Assembly: GCF_008642335.1 (NCBI RefSeq)
Contig: NZ_CP029191.1
Coordinates: 5,146,001-5,210,000, forward strand
Reading direction: 5' to 3'
Length of the DNA: 64,000 bases
Source: Streptomyces venezuelae
GTDB taxonomy: Bacteria > Actinomycetota > Actinomycetes > Streptomycetales > Streptomycetaceae
Shown here in pieces: positions 34,717 through 43,817 of the stretch. A program made the translations under genes and the position numbers. Positions within the stretch are counted from its first letter, which is position 1. Each line of letters begins with the position of its first letter. The notes below the pieces were generated by a model, which was not told where the DNA came from, did not search any database, and worked only from the letters and a program-made list of their open reading frames with translations.

Positions 34717-35094
34717 GTGCTGCAACCGTCGCCGCATCAGTCTCTGCAGGTCGCCGCTGTTCCGGCCCAGCGTGAGCCAGTGCGAGATCGGGACGATGAC
34801 GCCCCGTGGCACACGGAGGCCGTGTGCCGCCGTGACGAGGCCGGACTCTTCTTCGCCCCGTCCAAGGAACCGACCGCGGCGCGGCTCTCCCGCGAGGAGG
34901 CCGCCAAGCGCGTCTGCGCCCGCTGCCCCGTCATGGTCGAGTGCCGCGAGCACGCCCTCCTGCAGCCCGAGCCGTACGGCGTGTGGGGCGGCCTCACCGC
35001 CGCCGAGCGCCGCGTGGTCCTGGCCCGCCGCCGCAGGCGCGACCTGGAGCTCCAGAAGGCGGCGCACGCGGCGGGGATAGCCGCGGCCGGATAG
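34717..35094 (+). CDS. wblI: WhiB-like iron-sulfur regulator
   Basis: A 125-residue Wbl protein. The four cluster ligands are Cys37, Cys67, Cys70 and Cys76 (CARCPVMVEC), followed by the GVWGG turn in EPYGVWGGLTAAERR and a basic C-terminus (LARRRRRDLE) for DNA contact. Wbl proteins bind a [4Fe-4S] cluster and work with the primary sigma factor. The position next to glpX matches S. coelicolor wblI (SCO5046) as I recall it, hence the symbol; this paralogue is little studied. AGGAG lies upstream of the start. Confidence 0.85.
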   Translation: MLQPSPHQSLQVAAVPAQREPVRDRDDDAPWHTEAVCRRDEAGLFFAPSKEPTAARLSREEAAKRVCARCPVMVECREHALLQPEPYGVWGGLTAAERRVVLARRRRRDLELQKAAHAAGIAAAG

Positions 35095-35140
35095 GCACGG
35101 CGCACCGCGCACATCTGCTCGCGTACAGCTCGCGTACGCC

Positions 35141-35174
35141 GATGGGGGCGTCCCCCGCACGGGACGCCCCCATC
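35141..35174. terminator. Bidirectional terminator
   Basis: GATGGGGGCGTCCC (35141-35154) and its exact complement (35161-35174) flank six bases, between the convergent wbl and glpX genes. Confidence 0.85.
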
Positions 35175-35208
35175 GACGTACGGCTGCCGGTCCGGCCGTC
35201 TGCCGCTC

Positions 35209-36240
35209 CTACTTCGCGCGGTCGAAGTCGACCGCGCTGTACGCGCGCAGCTTCGACAGCCGGTGGTCGGAGTCGATCTTGCGGATCGTGCCCGACTTGG
35301 AGCGCATGACCAGGGACGACGTCGAAGCGGTCGCCGCGCGGTAGCGGACGCCCTGGAGCAGCTCGCCGTCGGTGATGCCCGTCGCGACGAAGAAGACGTT
35401 GTCGCCCTTGACCAGGTCGTCCGTGGACAGCGTGCGGTCCAGGTCGTGGCCGGCGTCGATGGCGCGCTGGCGCTCCTCGTCGTCCTTGGGCCACAGCTTG
35501 CCCTGGATGGTGCCGCCCAGGCACTTGATGGCGCAGGCCGAGATGATGCCCTCGGGGGTGCCGCCGATGCCCATCAGCAGGTCGACGCCCGTGCCCTCGC
35601 GGACGGCCATGACCGAGCCCGCGACGTCGCCGTCCGAGATGAACTTGATGCGCGCTCCGGTCTCGCGGATCTCCTTGACGATGCCCTCGTGCCGGGGCCG
35701 GTCGAGGATCATGACCGTGACGTCCTCGGGCGAGGAGTTCTTCGCCTTGGCGACGCGGCGGATGTTGACCGAGACGGGTGCGTTGATGTCGACGTAGTCC
35801 GCGGCTTCGGGGCCTGTGACCAGCTTGTCCATGTAGAAGACGGCCGACGGGTCGAACATGGCGCCGCGGTCGGCGGCGGCCAGCACGGCGATGGCGTTCG
35901 GCATGCCCTTCGCGCAGAGCGTCGTGCCGTCGATCGGGTCGACGGCGATGTCGACCTCGGCGCCGGTGCCGTCGCCGATGCGCTCCCCGTTGAAGAGCAT
36001 CGGGGCTTCGTCCTTCTCGCCCTCGCCGATGACGACGACACCGTTCATCGAGACGGTGTGGACGAGGGTCCGCATGGCCCTGACCGCCGCGCCGTCGGCG
36101 CCGTTCTTGTCGCCGCGGCCGACCCAGCGGCCCGCGGCCATGGCGGCGGCCTCGGTGACCCGGACGAGCTCCAGGGCGAGGTTGCGGTCGGGAGCCTCGG
36201 GAGAGACCTCGAGCTCGGACGGGAGATGATGCTCGGTCAT
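35209..36240 (-). CDS. glpX: Class II fructose-1,6-bisphosphatase GlpX
   Basis: A 343-residue enzyme of gluconeogenesis. Class II landmarks: the metal site in [11 protein letters not shown] and [13 protein letters not shown], the substrate loop [19 protein letters not shown], and [16 protein letters not shown]. Length is normal. It is a single gene between two terminators, facing the wbl gene. As in other actinobacteria that lack a class I enzyme it is probably the main bisphosphatase, although absence of another cannot be judged from the window. Confidence 0.96.
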   Translation of the reverse strand: MTEHHLPSELEVSPEAPDRNLALELVRVTEAAAMAAGRWVGRGDKNGADGAAVRAMRTLVHTVSMNGVVVIGEGEKDEAPMLFNGERIGDGTGAEVDIAVDPIDGTTLCAKGMPNAIAVLAAADRGAMFDPSAVFYMDKLVTGPEAADYVDINAPVSVNIRRVAKAKNSSPEDVTVMILDRPRHEGIVKEIRETGARIKFISDGDVAGSVMAVREGTGVDLLMGIGGTPEGIISACAIKCLGGTIQGKLWPKDDEERQRAIDAGHDLDRTLSTDDLVKGDNVFFVATGITDGELLQGVRYRAATASTSSLVMRSKSGTIRKIDSDHRLSKLRAYSAVDFDRAK

Positions 36241-36405
36241 CGGAGCGCACCTTTCTGCTTGATACGACGACGGCCGGATGAGGGATTGTGAACGACTCTA
36301 TCCGTAGGCCGACAAAATGAGCAGAGGGCCCCACGCATGAGCGGCGGAGGCGCCGAGGGCGAGACCGGGGGAAGGCGCGCGGTCCGCGCCTGAGACCATG
36401 GGGGC

Positions 36406-36924
36406 GTGGCAGGAAGACAAGGCACTCAGACCGTCAAGAACATGCTGTGGTCGTTGGTGGTGATCGCGCTCGCCGCGGGTGTGATCTACATCTTCATCCC
36501 GCACAACGAGTCCAAGAGCTCCGTGAAGCGGGTCGACTACCGCGTGGAGCTCCTGACGGCCCGCCGGGCCGCGGCCTACCCCGTGGCGGCGCCCGAGGGC
36601 CTGGCCAAGGCGTGGAAGCCGACGTCCGTGCGGTTCAACGGCGCCGACCACGACACCTGGCACCTGGGTTTCCTCGACCCGGACGAGGAGTACGTGGCGA
36701 TCGAGCAGTCGACGGAGAAGCCGTCCGCGTTCATCAAGAGGGTCACGCAGAACGCCTCGAAGACCGACGCCGCCGACGAGATCGGCGGCCGCACCTGGCA
36801 GCGGTACAAGGGCTCGAAGTACGACGCCCTCGTGATCGAGGGGCAGGGTGCCACGACGGTGGTCACGGGCACGGCGTCCTTCGATCAGCTGGCGAAGATG
36901 GCGGAGTCGCTGAAGATGTCCTGA
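36406..36924 (+). CDS. DUF4245 membrane-anchored protein
   Basis: A 172-residue protein started at GTG 36406. It has one N-terminal transmembrane helix (MLWSLVVIALAAGVIYIFI) and an outside domain with YPVAAPEGLAKAWKPTSVRF, HLGFLDPDEEYVAIEQS and GGRTWQRYKGSKYDALVIEG, the DUF4245 landmarks. This family is confined to actinobacteria and its function is unknown. It diverges from glpX with 165 bases between the starts. Confidence 0.88.
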   Translation: MAGRQGTQTVKNMLWSLVVIALAAGVIYIFIPHNESKSSVKRVDYRVELLTARRAAAYPVAAPEGLAKAWKPTSVRFNGADHDTWHLGFLDPDEEYVAIEQSTEKPSAFIKRVTQNASKTDAADEIGGRTWQRYKGSKYDALVIEGQGATTVVTGTASFDQLAKMAESLKMS

Positions 36925-36945
36925 ACCACCTCGTTGCAGACACAC

Positions 36946-36980
36946 GGAAGGGCCCCCGGCGGCGTGCCGGGGGCCCTTCC
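36946..36980. terminator. Bidirectional terminator
   Basis: GGAAGGGCCCCCGGC (36946-36960) pairs perfectly with 36966-36980, five-base loop; flanking CACA/TGTG extends the stem past one mismatch. It separates the convergent DUF4245 and nitroreductase genes. Confidence 0.85.
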
Positions 36981-37010
36981 ATGTGTCGTGGTGTCGTGCG
37001 CCACAGGCTC

Positions 37011-37601
37011 TCAGACCGTGGTGACGACGTCCTCGTAGGACAGGCGCGGGGAGCGCGGGAACCAGGCGTCCTCGCCCGGCTTGCCGATGTTGACGATCAT
37101 CAGCGGGGTGTGGTCGTCGTCCAGGAACTCCTTCTGGACGCCGGCCGGGTCGTAACCCGTCATCGGACCGGCGGCCAGACCGGCGGCGCGGACGCCGACG
37201 ATGAAGTACGCGGCCTGCAGCGCGGCGTTCAGCTGGGCGGCCTGCTCGCGGACCGGGCGCTCCGAGAAGAAGGCGTCCTTGGCCTGCGGGAAGTGCGGGA
37301 ACAGGGCGGGGAGCTCGTTGTGGAACTCGTTGTCCGCGGAGAGGATCGCGACGAGCGGCGCGGCGGCCGTCTTCGGGCGGTTGCCCTCGGCCATGTGCTG
37401 CACCAGGCGCTCGCGGGCCTCGGGGGAGCGGACCAGGGTGACGCGCAGCGGCGACTGGTTGAAGGCGGTCGGGCCGTACTTGACCAGGTCGTAGATGGCC
37501 TGGACCTGCTCGTCGGTGACCGGCTCGTCGGTGAAGGTGTTCGCGGTGCGGGCCTCGCGGAAGAGCAGGTCCTGGGCGGCGGGGTCAAGTGCGAGAGACA
37601 T
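37011..37601 (-). CDS. Malonic semialdehyde reductase (RutE-like nitroreductase fold)
   Basis: A 196-residue flavoprotein of the RutE/HadB group: LLFREARTANTFTDEPV, YGPTAFNQSPLRVTLVRS, ALQAAYFIVGVRAAGLAAGPMTGYD. RutE reduces malonic semialdehyde to 3-hydroxypropionate in pyrimidine breakdown. No other rut genes are near, so the substrate may differ; the family name is the best present label. It is a single gene facing DUF4245. A/T-rich sequence at 37680-37700 upstream may hold its promoter. Confidence 0.85.
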   Translation of the reverse strand: MSLALDPAAQDLLFREARTANTFTDEPVTDEQVQAIYDLVKYGPTAFNQSPLRVTLVRSPEARERLVQHMAEGNRPKTAAAPLVAILSADNEFHNELPALFPHFPQAKDAFFSERPVREQAAQLNAALQAAYFIVGVRAAGLAAGPMTGYDPAGVQKEFLDDDHTPLMIVNIGKPGEDAWFPRSPRLSYEDVVTTV

Positions 37602-37747
37602 GGATCAACCTTCTTGAACGTACGGGGTGTCTGCGGAACCCGTCACCGGGCTCGCGACTACGACAGTACGCCGCCACTGTTCAACTTTCAATCAAAACTG
37701 GAGCTGCGTGATCCGGTTCACAAACCGCAGGTCAGCGCTGTTTTGCC

Positions 37748-38005
37748 TCAGGCGTCCTCGTCGGTGTCCGCCTCATCGTCCATCTCCGGGCCCGCCAGGG
37801 CCGCGTCGAGCCGGGCGCGGGCGCCGTCGAGCCAGCGCCGGCAGATCTTCGCCAGCTTCTCTCCGCGCTCCCACAGGGCGAGCGACTCCTCCAGGGTCGT
37901 GCCGCCGGTCTCCAGGCGGCGCACCACCTCGATGAGCTCGTCCCGCGCCTGCTCGTAGCCGAGCGCGTCCGTGGAGCCGGTGACGTGGTCGGTCGTGCTG
38001 GTCAT
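37748..38005 (-). CDS. xseB: Exonuclease VII small subunit
   Basis: An 85-residue acidic helical protein, the usual size for Xse[28 protein letters not shown] is the family core, here read as its two halves [12 protein letters not shown] and [19 protein letters not shown], with an acidic tail. Several small subunits coat one XseA in the nuclease that degrades single-stranded DNA from both ends. It starts 9 bases after the xseA stop, so the two are translated from one message. Confidence 0.95.
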   Translation of the reverse strand: MTSTTDHVTGSTDALGYEQARDELIEVVRRLETGGTTLEESLALWERGEKLAKICRRWLDGARARLDAALAGPEMDDEADTDEDA

Positions 38006-38014
38006 GCGCTCACC

Positions 38015-39283
38015 CTAATTCTCGCTTTTGGCATCGGCTTGTGCGGTTCCTGCTGTTTCTTCTGCCTGTGCTGTGGTTTGCACGGCTCGTACGGTGAAGT
38101 CGCCCTCGGCGACGCGCGCCTTCAGCTCGTCGCCGGCGTCCACGTCCTCGGGGGCGCGGACGACCGAGCCGTCGGCCTTCTGCAGCACCGCGTACCCCCT
38201 CTGGAGGGTCGCGGCGGGGGAGAGGGCCACCACGCGCGCGTGGGTGTGCGTCAACTCCGACCCCGCCCGGTCGAGGAGGTGCCCGAGCGTGCGCCGGCTG
38301 CGGTCGACGAGCGCGGCGACCTGCTCCTCGCGCTCCTCGACCATGCGGTGCGGGTGCTCCATGCAGGGCCGGGCCAGGGCGTGCGCGAGGCCGCGGGCCT
38401 CCCTCTCCAGGAAGCCGTCCATGCTGCGGCGGGCACGGTCGCGGAGCCACTGCACGCGCTCGTACTCCTCGCCGACGTCCGGCACGACCTTCTTGGCGGC
38501 GTCGGTGGGGGTGGAGGCGCGCAGGTCCGCGACGTGGTCCAGGAGCGGGTTGTCCGGCTCGTGGCCGATGGCGGACACGACCGGCGTACGGCACGAGGCC
38601 ACGGCGCGCACGAGCTGCTCGTCCGAGAACGGGAGCAGGTCCTCCACGCTGCCGCCGCCGCGCGCCACGATGATCACGTCGACCTCGTCGTGGGCGTCCA
38701 GGTCCTTCACGGCCTGCACGACCTGCGGCACGGCGTGGATGCCCTGCACGGGGACGTTGCGCACCTCGAAGCGGACGGCGGGCCAGCGGTGCCGGGCGTT
38801 CTCCAGGACGTCGCGCTCGGCGGCGGACGCGCGGCCGGTGACGAGCCCGATGAGCTGCGGCAGGAAGGGCAGCGCCTTCTTCCGCTCGGGCGAGAAGAGC
38901 CCTTCGGCACCCAGGCTCTTCTTCAGCTGCTCGATCCGGGCGAGCAGCTCGCCGACGCCGACGGGCTTTATCTCGGCGGCCCGCAGCGACAGCTGCCCCC
39001 GCCGCTCGTACCACTCCGGCTTCGCGCGTACGACGACGCGGGCGCCCTCGGACACGACGTCCGCGACCGCGTCGAACACCTGGCGGTAGCAGGTGACGCT
39101 CACGGAGATGTCGTGCGACGGGTCGCGCAACGTCATGAAGACGACGCCGGCGCCGGGCCTGCGGGACAGCTGCGTGATCTGCCCCTCGACCCAGACGGCC
39201 CCGAGCCGGTCGATCCACCCACCGATGAGCCGCGACACCTCACCGACGGGGATCGGCGCGTCGGCGGACGTGTTGAGAGCCAT
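38015..39283 (-). CDS. xseA: Exonuclease VII large subunit
   Basis: A 422-residue catalytic subunit. An N-terminal OB-fold ([34 protein letters not shown]) is followed by the nuclease domain with [41 protein letters not shown] and [21 protein letters not shown], and then a long helical arm for XseB binding. It acts in the cytosol on single-stranded DNA during repair. The intergenic DNA upstream holds copies of a dispersed repeat. Confidence 0.96.
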   Translation of the reverse strand: MALNTSADAPIPVGEVSRLIGGWIDRLGAVWVEGQITQLSRRPGAGVVFMTLRDPSHDISVSVTCYRQVFDAVADVVSEGARVVVRAKPEWYERRGQLSLRAAEIKPVGVGELLARIEQLKKSLGAEGLFSPERKKALPFLPQLIGLVTGRASAAERDVLENARHRWPAVRFEVRNVPVQGIHAVPQVVQAVKDLDAHDEVDVIIVARGGGSVEDLLPFSDEQLVRAVASCRTPVVSAIGHEPDNPLLDHVADLRASTPTDAAKKVVPDVGEEYERVQWLRDRARRSMDGFLEREARGLAHALARPCMEHPHRMVEEREEQVAALVDRSRRTLGHLLDRAGSELTHTHARVVALSPAATLQRGYAVLQKADGSVVRAPEDVDAGDELKARVAEGDFTVRAVQTTAQAEETAGTAQADAKSEN

Positions 39284-39408
39284 ACACCGAGCGTAACGGC
39301 CCGTACTGACAACCCCCGGTACGCACCGGAAGCCTCCCTTGGCGGTCAGGATGGTGCTGATCGCCGCTCAGCGAAACGGGGGCGGGGCGCCAGTCGCCGT
39401 CAAGGGGC

Positions 39409-39487
39409 GCGGGGAACTGCACGAACAACCACGACGCACCCGCACCCGAGGAACGCCCCAGGGGCGCGGGGAACTGCGCGATCAACC
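39409..39487 (+). repeat. Dispersed intergenic repeat, two further copies
   Basis: AAGGGGCGCGGGGAACTGC at 39409-39427 and the longer copy at 39457-39487, the latter identical to the inverted copy at 19118-19148. Both are followed by CAACCAC and ACGCACCCGCACCCGA, so a segment of about 47 bases is itself tandemly duplicated. It fills the gap between two minus-strand genes, xseA and the permease. Confidence 0.75.
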
Positions 39488-39506
39488 ACAACGCACCCGC
39501 ACCCGA

Positions 39507-39594
39507 TCAATCCCGCACAGGCCCCCGCTCAATCCCGCACAGGCCCCCGCTCAATCCCGCCCAGGCCCCCGCTCAATCCCGCACAGGCCCCCGC
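39507..39594 (+). repeat. Four tandem copies of a 22-bp unit
   Basis: Units at 39507-39528, 39529-39550, 39551-39572 and 39573-39594, beginning TCAATCCCGCACAGG, with one A-to-C change in the third. The last copy contains the stop codon and the final five codons of the permease gene on the minus strand. Each copy would therefore supply the same ending and stop. Confidence 0.9.
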
Positions 39595-40985
39595 GCCCGA
39601 CCCCGCGCCCGACCCTGCGCCAGCAGAACAACCAACCCCACCCCCAGCCAGACCGCCCCCACCACCTGCGCGGAGCCGGACGCCTCCCAGATGACCGCGA
39701 TCACGATCGCCGCCCCGAGCACAGGCACCAGCACATGCCGCCACCAGCTGAACCCCGCGTCCCGGTGGCGCAGCGCGAACCAGCCCACCACGCTCGCGTG
39801 CAGCAGCAGGAACGCCGTGAGCGCCCCGATGTCGACCACCGACACCAGGTGGTCCATCCCGTCGTCCCGCCGCGCCGCCCACACCGCCGCCACCATCGTG
39901 ATGACCGCCGCACACAGCAGCGCGACCCGCGGCGTACCGGAGTCCGTCTTGGAGAGGGCCTTCGGCAGCCGCCGGTCCCGCGCCATCGCGAACAGCAGCC
40001 GCCCCGCCGCCGCCTGCCCGGCGAGCGCCGCGAACGCCGCCCCGATCGCCTTGCTGACGGCCACCAGGTCATGGAGCCACGACCCCGCGGCCGAGTCCAC
40101 GGAGTCGTAGAACGCCGTGCCCTGCTTCCCCGGATCCGACGCGAGCTCGGCCGAGGACATCGGCTCCAGGAGGGCCACCAGATACGTCTGGAGGATGAAC
40201 AGGAAGCCGGCGAGCGCCAGGCACACGAGCACCGCACGCGCGACCTTCGCCGACCCGCCCGTCACCTCCTCCGCGAAGGAGGCGATCGCGTCGAAGCCCA
40301 GATACGACAGGACCGCGATCGACACCGCGCCCACCACCGCCGACAGCGCGAACGCGCCCTGCGACCCGTCCCCGGCCAGCGGCGACAACCAGTCGCGCGT
40401 GGCGCCGTCCCTGATGAGCACGACCACCGCAGCCACGACGAAGACGAGCAGGACCACGACCTCCATGGCGAGCACCGCGAACCCGACCCGCGCCGCCGTC
40501 CGCACGCCCCACAGGTTCAGCGCGGTCGTGATGAGCACCGCGAGCGCCGTCCACACCCACCGGGACACCGACGGCACCAGCGAGTTCATGGCGATGCCCG
40601 AGAAGAGGTACGCGACCGCCGGGATGAGGAGGTAGTCGAGCATCGCCATCCACCCGGCGATGAACCCGGGCCCTTTTCCGAGCCCCGCGCGCGCGTAGGC
40701 GAACACGGACCCCGCCTGGGGGACGACCCGCACCATCTGCGCGTAACTGAAAGCGGTGAACGCCATCGCGACCGTGGCGACCAGATAGACGAGGGCGACG
40801 GCGCCGTGCGACTTGGCGTCCAGCGTCCCGAAGACGCCGACCGGCGCCATGGGGGCGATGAACAGAAGGCCGTAGACCACGAGGTCGCGGAAGCCGAGGC
40901 TGCGCCGCAGCCCGTCACCCGGTGACGGCTCGGCGCCCCTCGCGGGCTCGGCGTGGGCTCCCGTACTGGCGGACTGTCCGGACAT
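39573..40985 (-). CDS. APC-family amino acid permease
   Basis: A 470-residue membrane protein with about twelve hydrophobic helices, beginning after a polar start of 30 residues ([22 protein letters not shown]). The helix-3 region [21 protein letters not shown] and [17 protein letters not shown] match the APC superfamily of amino acid and polyamine transporters. It should exchange or import an amino acid with protons. Three Shine-Dalgarno cores sit in tandem before its ATG. Its C-terminal Arg/Gly residues ([14 protein letters not shown]) are encoded in repeat DNA. Confidence 0.9.
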   Translation of the reverse strand: MSGQSASTGAHAEPARGAEPSPGDGLRRSLGFRDLVVYGLLFIAPMAPVGVFGTLDAKSHGAVALVYLVATVAMAFTAFSYAQMVRVVPQAGSVFAYARAGLGKGPGFIAGWMAMLDYLLIPAVAYLFSGIAMNSLVPSVSRWVWTALAVLITTALNLWGVRTAARVGFAVLAMEVVVLLVFVVAAVVVLIRDGATRDWLSPLAGDGSQGAFALSAVVGAVSIAVLSYLGFDAIASFAEEVTGGSAKVARAVLVCLALAGFLFILQTYLVALLEPMSSAELASDPGKQGTAFYDSVDSAAGSWLHDLVAVSKAIGAAFAALAGQAAAGRLLFAMARDRRLPKALSKTDSGTPRVALLCAAVITMVAAVWAARRDDGMDHLVSVVDIGALTAFLLLHASVVGWFALRHRDAGFSWWRHVLVPVLGAAIVIAVIWEASGSAQVVGAVWLGVGLVVLLAQGRARGRARGPVRD

Positions 40986-41010
40986 CGTGCCTCCGTGCCT
41001 CCGTGCCTCC
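40986..41010 (-). promoter_or_regulatory. Triplicated Shine-Dalgarno before the permease start
   Basis: On the minus strand GGAGG occurs at 40990-40994, 40998-41002 and 41006-41010, an exact 8-base period (CACGGAGG repeated). The nearest lies 4 bases from the ATG at 40985. The copy number could change by slippage and alter ribosome loading. Confidence 0.75.
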
Positions 41011-41023
41011 GTGGGTCAAGGCC

Positions 41024-41066
41024 GCGTAGATCAACGCAGGTCCGTCGCGTAGATCGACGCAGGACC
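41024..41066. repeat. Two tandem dyad sites in the permease/ispH divergent region
   Basis: GCGTAGATCAACGCAGGTCC at 41024-41043 and GCGTAGATCGACGCAGGACC at 41047-41066, 23 bases apart. Each has an inner inverted repeat GCGT/ACGC around a GATC core. Their place between divergent genes, about two helical turns apart, would suit an operator. Confidence 0.65.
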
Positions 41067-41123
41067 CCAGTGTCCCCAACCGGGCGATCTTTGACGCGCT
41101 GGACGCGGCCTTACGATGGGGGC

Positions 41124-42107
41124 ATGACTGCTACGCCTGGCTCCCGCCGTGTCCTGCTCGCCGCTCCCCGTGGCTACTGCGCGGGCGTGGACCGTGCCGT
41201 GATCGCCGTCGAGAAGGCCCTGGAGCAGTACGGGGCCCCGATCTACGTACGCCACGAGATCGTCCACAACAAGTACGTGGTGCAGACCCTGGAGAAGAAG
41301 GGCGCGATCTTCGTCGACCAGACGGCGGAGGTGCCCGAGGGGTCCATCGTGATGTTCTCCGCGCACGGCGTCGCCCCGACCGTCCACGCGGAGGCCGCCG
41401 AGCGGAAGCTCGCCACCATCGACGCGACGTGCCCGCTGGTCACGAAGGTCCACAAGGAAGCGGTCAGGTTCGCCAAGGAGGATTACGACATCCTCCTCAT
41501 CGGGCACGAGGGCCACGAGGAAGTCATCGGTACGTCGGGCGAGGCGCCCGACCACATCACGCTGGTCGACGGCCCCGAGGACGTCGCGAACGTCGAGGTC
41601 CGCGACCCGGACAAGGTGGTCTGGCTCTCCCAGACGACCCTCTCCGTGGACGAGACCATGGAGACCGTCGACGCGCTGAAGGGCAAGTTCCCGAACCTGC
41701 TCTCGCCGCCCAGCGACGACATCTGCTACGCCACGCAGAACCGCCAGATCGCGGTGAAGAAGCTCGCGGAGGACGCCGAGCTGGTCATCGTCGTCGGCTC
41801 CAAGAACTCGTCGAACTCCATCCGCATGGTCGAGGTCGCCCTGGACGCGGGCGCCGCGGCCTCGTACCTGGTGGACAACGCCGGCGAGATCGACGAGGCG
41901 TGGCTGGAGGGCGTGACCACGGTCGGCCTGACCTCGGGCGCCTCCGTGCCGGACGTGCTGGTCGACGGCGTCATCGAGTGGCTCGCCGAGCGGGGCTACG
42001 GCGACGTGGAGACCGTCAAGACGGCCGACGAGTCCATCACCTTCTCGCTGCCCAAGGAGCTCCGCAGGGACCTGCGCGCCGAGGCGGCGCAGCTGTCGCA
42101 GGGCTGA
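41124..42107 (+). CDS. ispH: 4-hydroxy-3-methylbut-2-enyl diphosphate reductase IspH
   Basis: A 327-residue Fe-S enzyme, the last step of the MEP isoprenoid pathway. The three cluster cysteines are in [22 protein letters not shown] and [11 protein letters not shown], and MFSAHGVAP and [10 protein letters not shown] are conserved. ATG 41124 was chosen; an open frame continues upstream but has no family sequence. Products feed the prenyltransferase encoded at 11.7 kb. The gene is divergent from the permease. Confidence 0.96.
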   Translation: MTATPGSRRVLLAAPRGYCAGVDRAVIAVEKALEQYGAPIYVRHEIVHNKYVVQTLEKKGAIFVDQTAEVPEGSIVMFSAHGVAPTVHAEAAERKLATIDATCPLVTKVHKEAVRFAKEDYDILLIGHEGHEEVIGTSGEAPDHITLVDGPEDVANVEVRDPDKVVWLSQTTLSVDETMETVDALKGKFPNLLSPPSDDICYATQNRQIAVKKLAEDAELVIVVGSKNSSNSIRMVEVALDAGAAASYLVDNAGEIDEAWLEGVTTVGLTSGASVPDVLVDGVIEWLAERGYGDVETVKTADESITFSLPKELRRDLRAEAAQLSQG

Positions 42108-42110
42108 GGC

Positions 42111-42156
42111 GCCGCGGACGGCCGCGTACTGCTGCCGCGGACGGCCGCGTACTGCT
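42111..42156 (+). repeat. Perfect tandem duplication of 23 bp
   Basis: 42111-42133 and 42134-42156 are identical; the unit starts GCCGCGGACGGCCGCGTACT. It begins three bases after the ispH stop. CCGCGGACGGCCGCGG can fold, so it might act as a terminator. Confidence 0.9.
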
Positions 42157-42220
42157 GGGGCACTGACCGGGCGGCCGGGCCGTCCCGCATCGACGTCGCG
42201 GGCGCCGTACGGTGGGAGCC

Positions 42221-42961
42221 ATGCAGATCTTCGGTGTGGACATCGGCGGATCCGGGATCAAGGGCGCTCCCGTTGACCTGGATCGTGGAGACCTGACAGA
42301 AGAGCGCCACAAGGTGCTGACCCCCCAACCCTCGACCCCGGACGCCGTGGTCGACGGCGTGTGCGAGGTCGTCCGGCACTTCGGCTGGACGGGCCCCGTG
42401 GGTGCGACCTTCCCCGGCGTGATCACGAACGGCACGGCACGTACCGCCGCGAACGTGGACAAGAGCTGGATCGGCACGGACATCCAGAAGCTCGTCTCCG
42501 AGCGGCTCGACGGCACCAAGGTGACCGTCCTGAACGACGCGGACGCGGCGGGCGTCGCCGAGATGCACTTCGGCGCGGGCCGCGGCCGTACCGGCACGGT
42601 CATCCTGCTCACCCTCGGCACGGGCATCGGCAGCGCGCTGTTCACCGGCGGCCGCCTGGTCCCGAACACGGAGCTCGGCCACCTGGAGCTGCGCGGCCAC
42701 GACGCGGAGAAGAAGGCGTCCTCCAAGGCACGCGAGGACGAGGACCTGAGCTGGGAGCACTGGGCGCGCCGCGTACAGAAGTACCTCGCGCACGTGGAGA
42801 TGCTGTTCTCGCCCGAGCTGTTCATCATCGGCGGCGGCGTGAGCCGCAAGTCGCAGAAGTTCCTGCCGCTCATCGAGGGCATCTCGGCGGAGATCGTCCC
42901 GGCGCAGCTGCAGAACAACGCGGGGATCGTGGGGGCGGCGATGGCGGCGGCGGAGGCGTAG
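42221..42961 (+). CDS. ppgK: Polyphosphate glucokinase
   Basis: A 246-residue ROK-fold kinase that phosphorylates glucose with polyphosphate or ATP. Motifs: FGVDIGGSGIKGAPVDLD (phosphate 1), GATFPGVITNG, LNDADAAGVAEMHFG with the catalytic Asp, and LLTLGTGIGSALFTGG. ATG 42221 with GGTGGGAG upstream was preferred to GTG 42212. It follows ispH on the same strand across a 113-base gap with a 23-bp duplication. Downstream is a tandem-repeat block. Confidence 0.94.
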   Translation: MQIFGVDIGGSGIKGAPVDLDRGDLTEERHKVLTPQPSTPDAVVDGVCEVVRHFGWTGPVGATFPGVITNGTARTAANVDKSWIGTDIQKLVSERLDGTKVTVLNDADAAGVAEMHFGAGRGRTGTVILLTLGTGIGSALFTGGRLVPNTELGHLELRGHDAEKKASSKAREDEDLSWEHWARRVQKYLAHVEMLFSPELFIIGGGVSRKSQKFLPLIEGISAEIVPAQLQNNAGIVGAAMAAAEA

Positions 42962-42966
42962 CGCTG

Positions 42967-43106
42967 CGCTGGGCTGGGCGGAGGCGTGGAGCTGCGCTGG
43001 GCTGGGCGGAGGCGTGGAGCTGCGCTGCGCTGGGCGGGACGCGTAAAGCTGCACCGGGCGGGGGGCGTAGAGCTACGCCGGGCGGGACGCGTAAAGCTGC
43101 GCTGGG
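42967..43106 (+). repeat. Degenerate tandem repeat array of 24-29 bp units
   Basis: Five to six units of the form GCGCTGGGCTGGGCGGAGGC continuing GTGGAGCT; the first two are exact 28-bp copies, the later ones change to 29 and 24 bases (GGGACGCGTAAAGCT variants). It fills the whole gap between the convergent ppgK and DUF6542 genes. There are no unique spacers between the units. Confidence 0.85.
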
Positions 43107-43817
43107 CTAGGCGGTGGGCAGGCGCTTCCCGGCAGCCCCGGTGTTGCCGGCGGAACCCGCGCCCGCGCCCCCGCCCCTGCCCCCGCCCCCGCCCCCGCTT
43201 CCGCTCCGAGCCGCAGGAGCGGGCGGCCCCGTCAGCCTCCCCTGCCTCCGCAACACCATCAGCCGAATCTTCCGTACGGTCACGATGAGCCCGGCGACGA
43301 GCGTCCCGCCGTACAGCCAGCCGGCCTGGAGGGCCAGCGTCGTCACGAGCCCCATGAACCGGCCGCCGAACCCGGCCGTGCCCTCCGCCACGGGCAGCAC
43401 CCCGGCGGCGAAGGCGATCGGCACGGCCACGGGGGCGGTGACCAGGTCGGCGGGGCGCACCCAGAGGGCCGTCAGCGCGGCGACGGGTACGAACAGCACG
43501 CCGTACGCGACGACGGAACCGTCGCCGATCAGGTGCAGCAGGCAGGCGAGCAGGAACATCACCGCCGTGCAGAAGAGCCCGCTGCCGAGCCCGGTCAGCC
43601 TGGGGTTGGGCATGCGCCGCAGCGCGCGGTACAGCGGGGCCCTGCGCAGGGCGCGTACGAACGGTGGAACGGGACGGCGCGGGCGGGGCGCGGACCGGTA
43701 CGTCGTGCCCGCCGCGGCGGGCCGTCCCTGTGGGGGCAGCGGGGCAGGTCGGCGGGGCCGGGCCGGTGAGGTGGTCCTGGGGCCGGACTGAGGGGGACGC
43801 GTCCTGTGTTGCTCCAC
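43107..43817 (-). CDS. DUF6542 membrane protein
   Basis: A 236-residue protein with a Pro/Arg-rich cytosolic N-terminus of about 65 residues, then four hydrophobic segments (FCTAVMFLLACLLHLI, VVAYGVLFVPVAALTALWV, VPIAFAAGVLPVAEG, LALQAGWLYGGTLVAGLIVTV), and a Gly/Ala-rich C-terminal tail from simple-sequence DNA. The hydrophobic block beginning RMPNPRLTGLGSGLF matches what I know as DUF6542. Function unknown. It diverges from ychF with about 200 bases between starts. Confidence 0.8.
   Translation of the reverse strand: MEQHRTRPPQSGPRTTSPARPRRPAPLPPQGRPAAAGTTYRSAPRPRRPVPPFVRALRRAPLYRALRRMPNPRLTGLGSGLFCTAVMFLLACLLHLIGDGSVVAYGVLFVPVAALTALWVRPADLVTAPVAVPIAFAAGVLPVAEGTAGFGGRFMGLVTTLALQAGWLYGGTLVAGLIVTVRKIRLMVLRRQGRLTGPPAPAARSGSGGGGGGRGGGAGAGSAGNTGAAGKRLPTA

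Noticed and set aside
42967..43106. A CRISPR array
   Set aside because: Units are contiguous and degenerate with no unique spacers, and no cas genes are present. The 22-bp array at 39507-39594 fails for the same reason.
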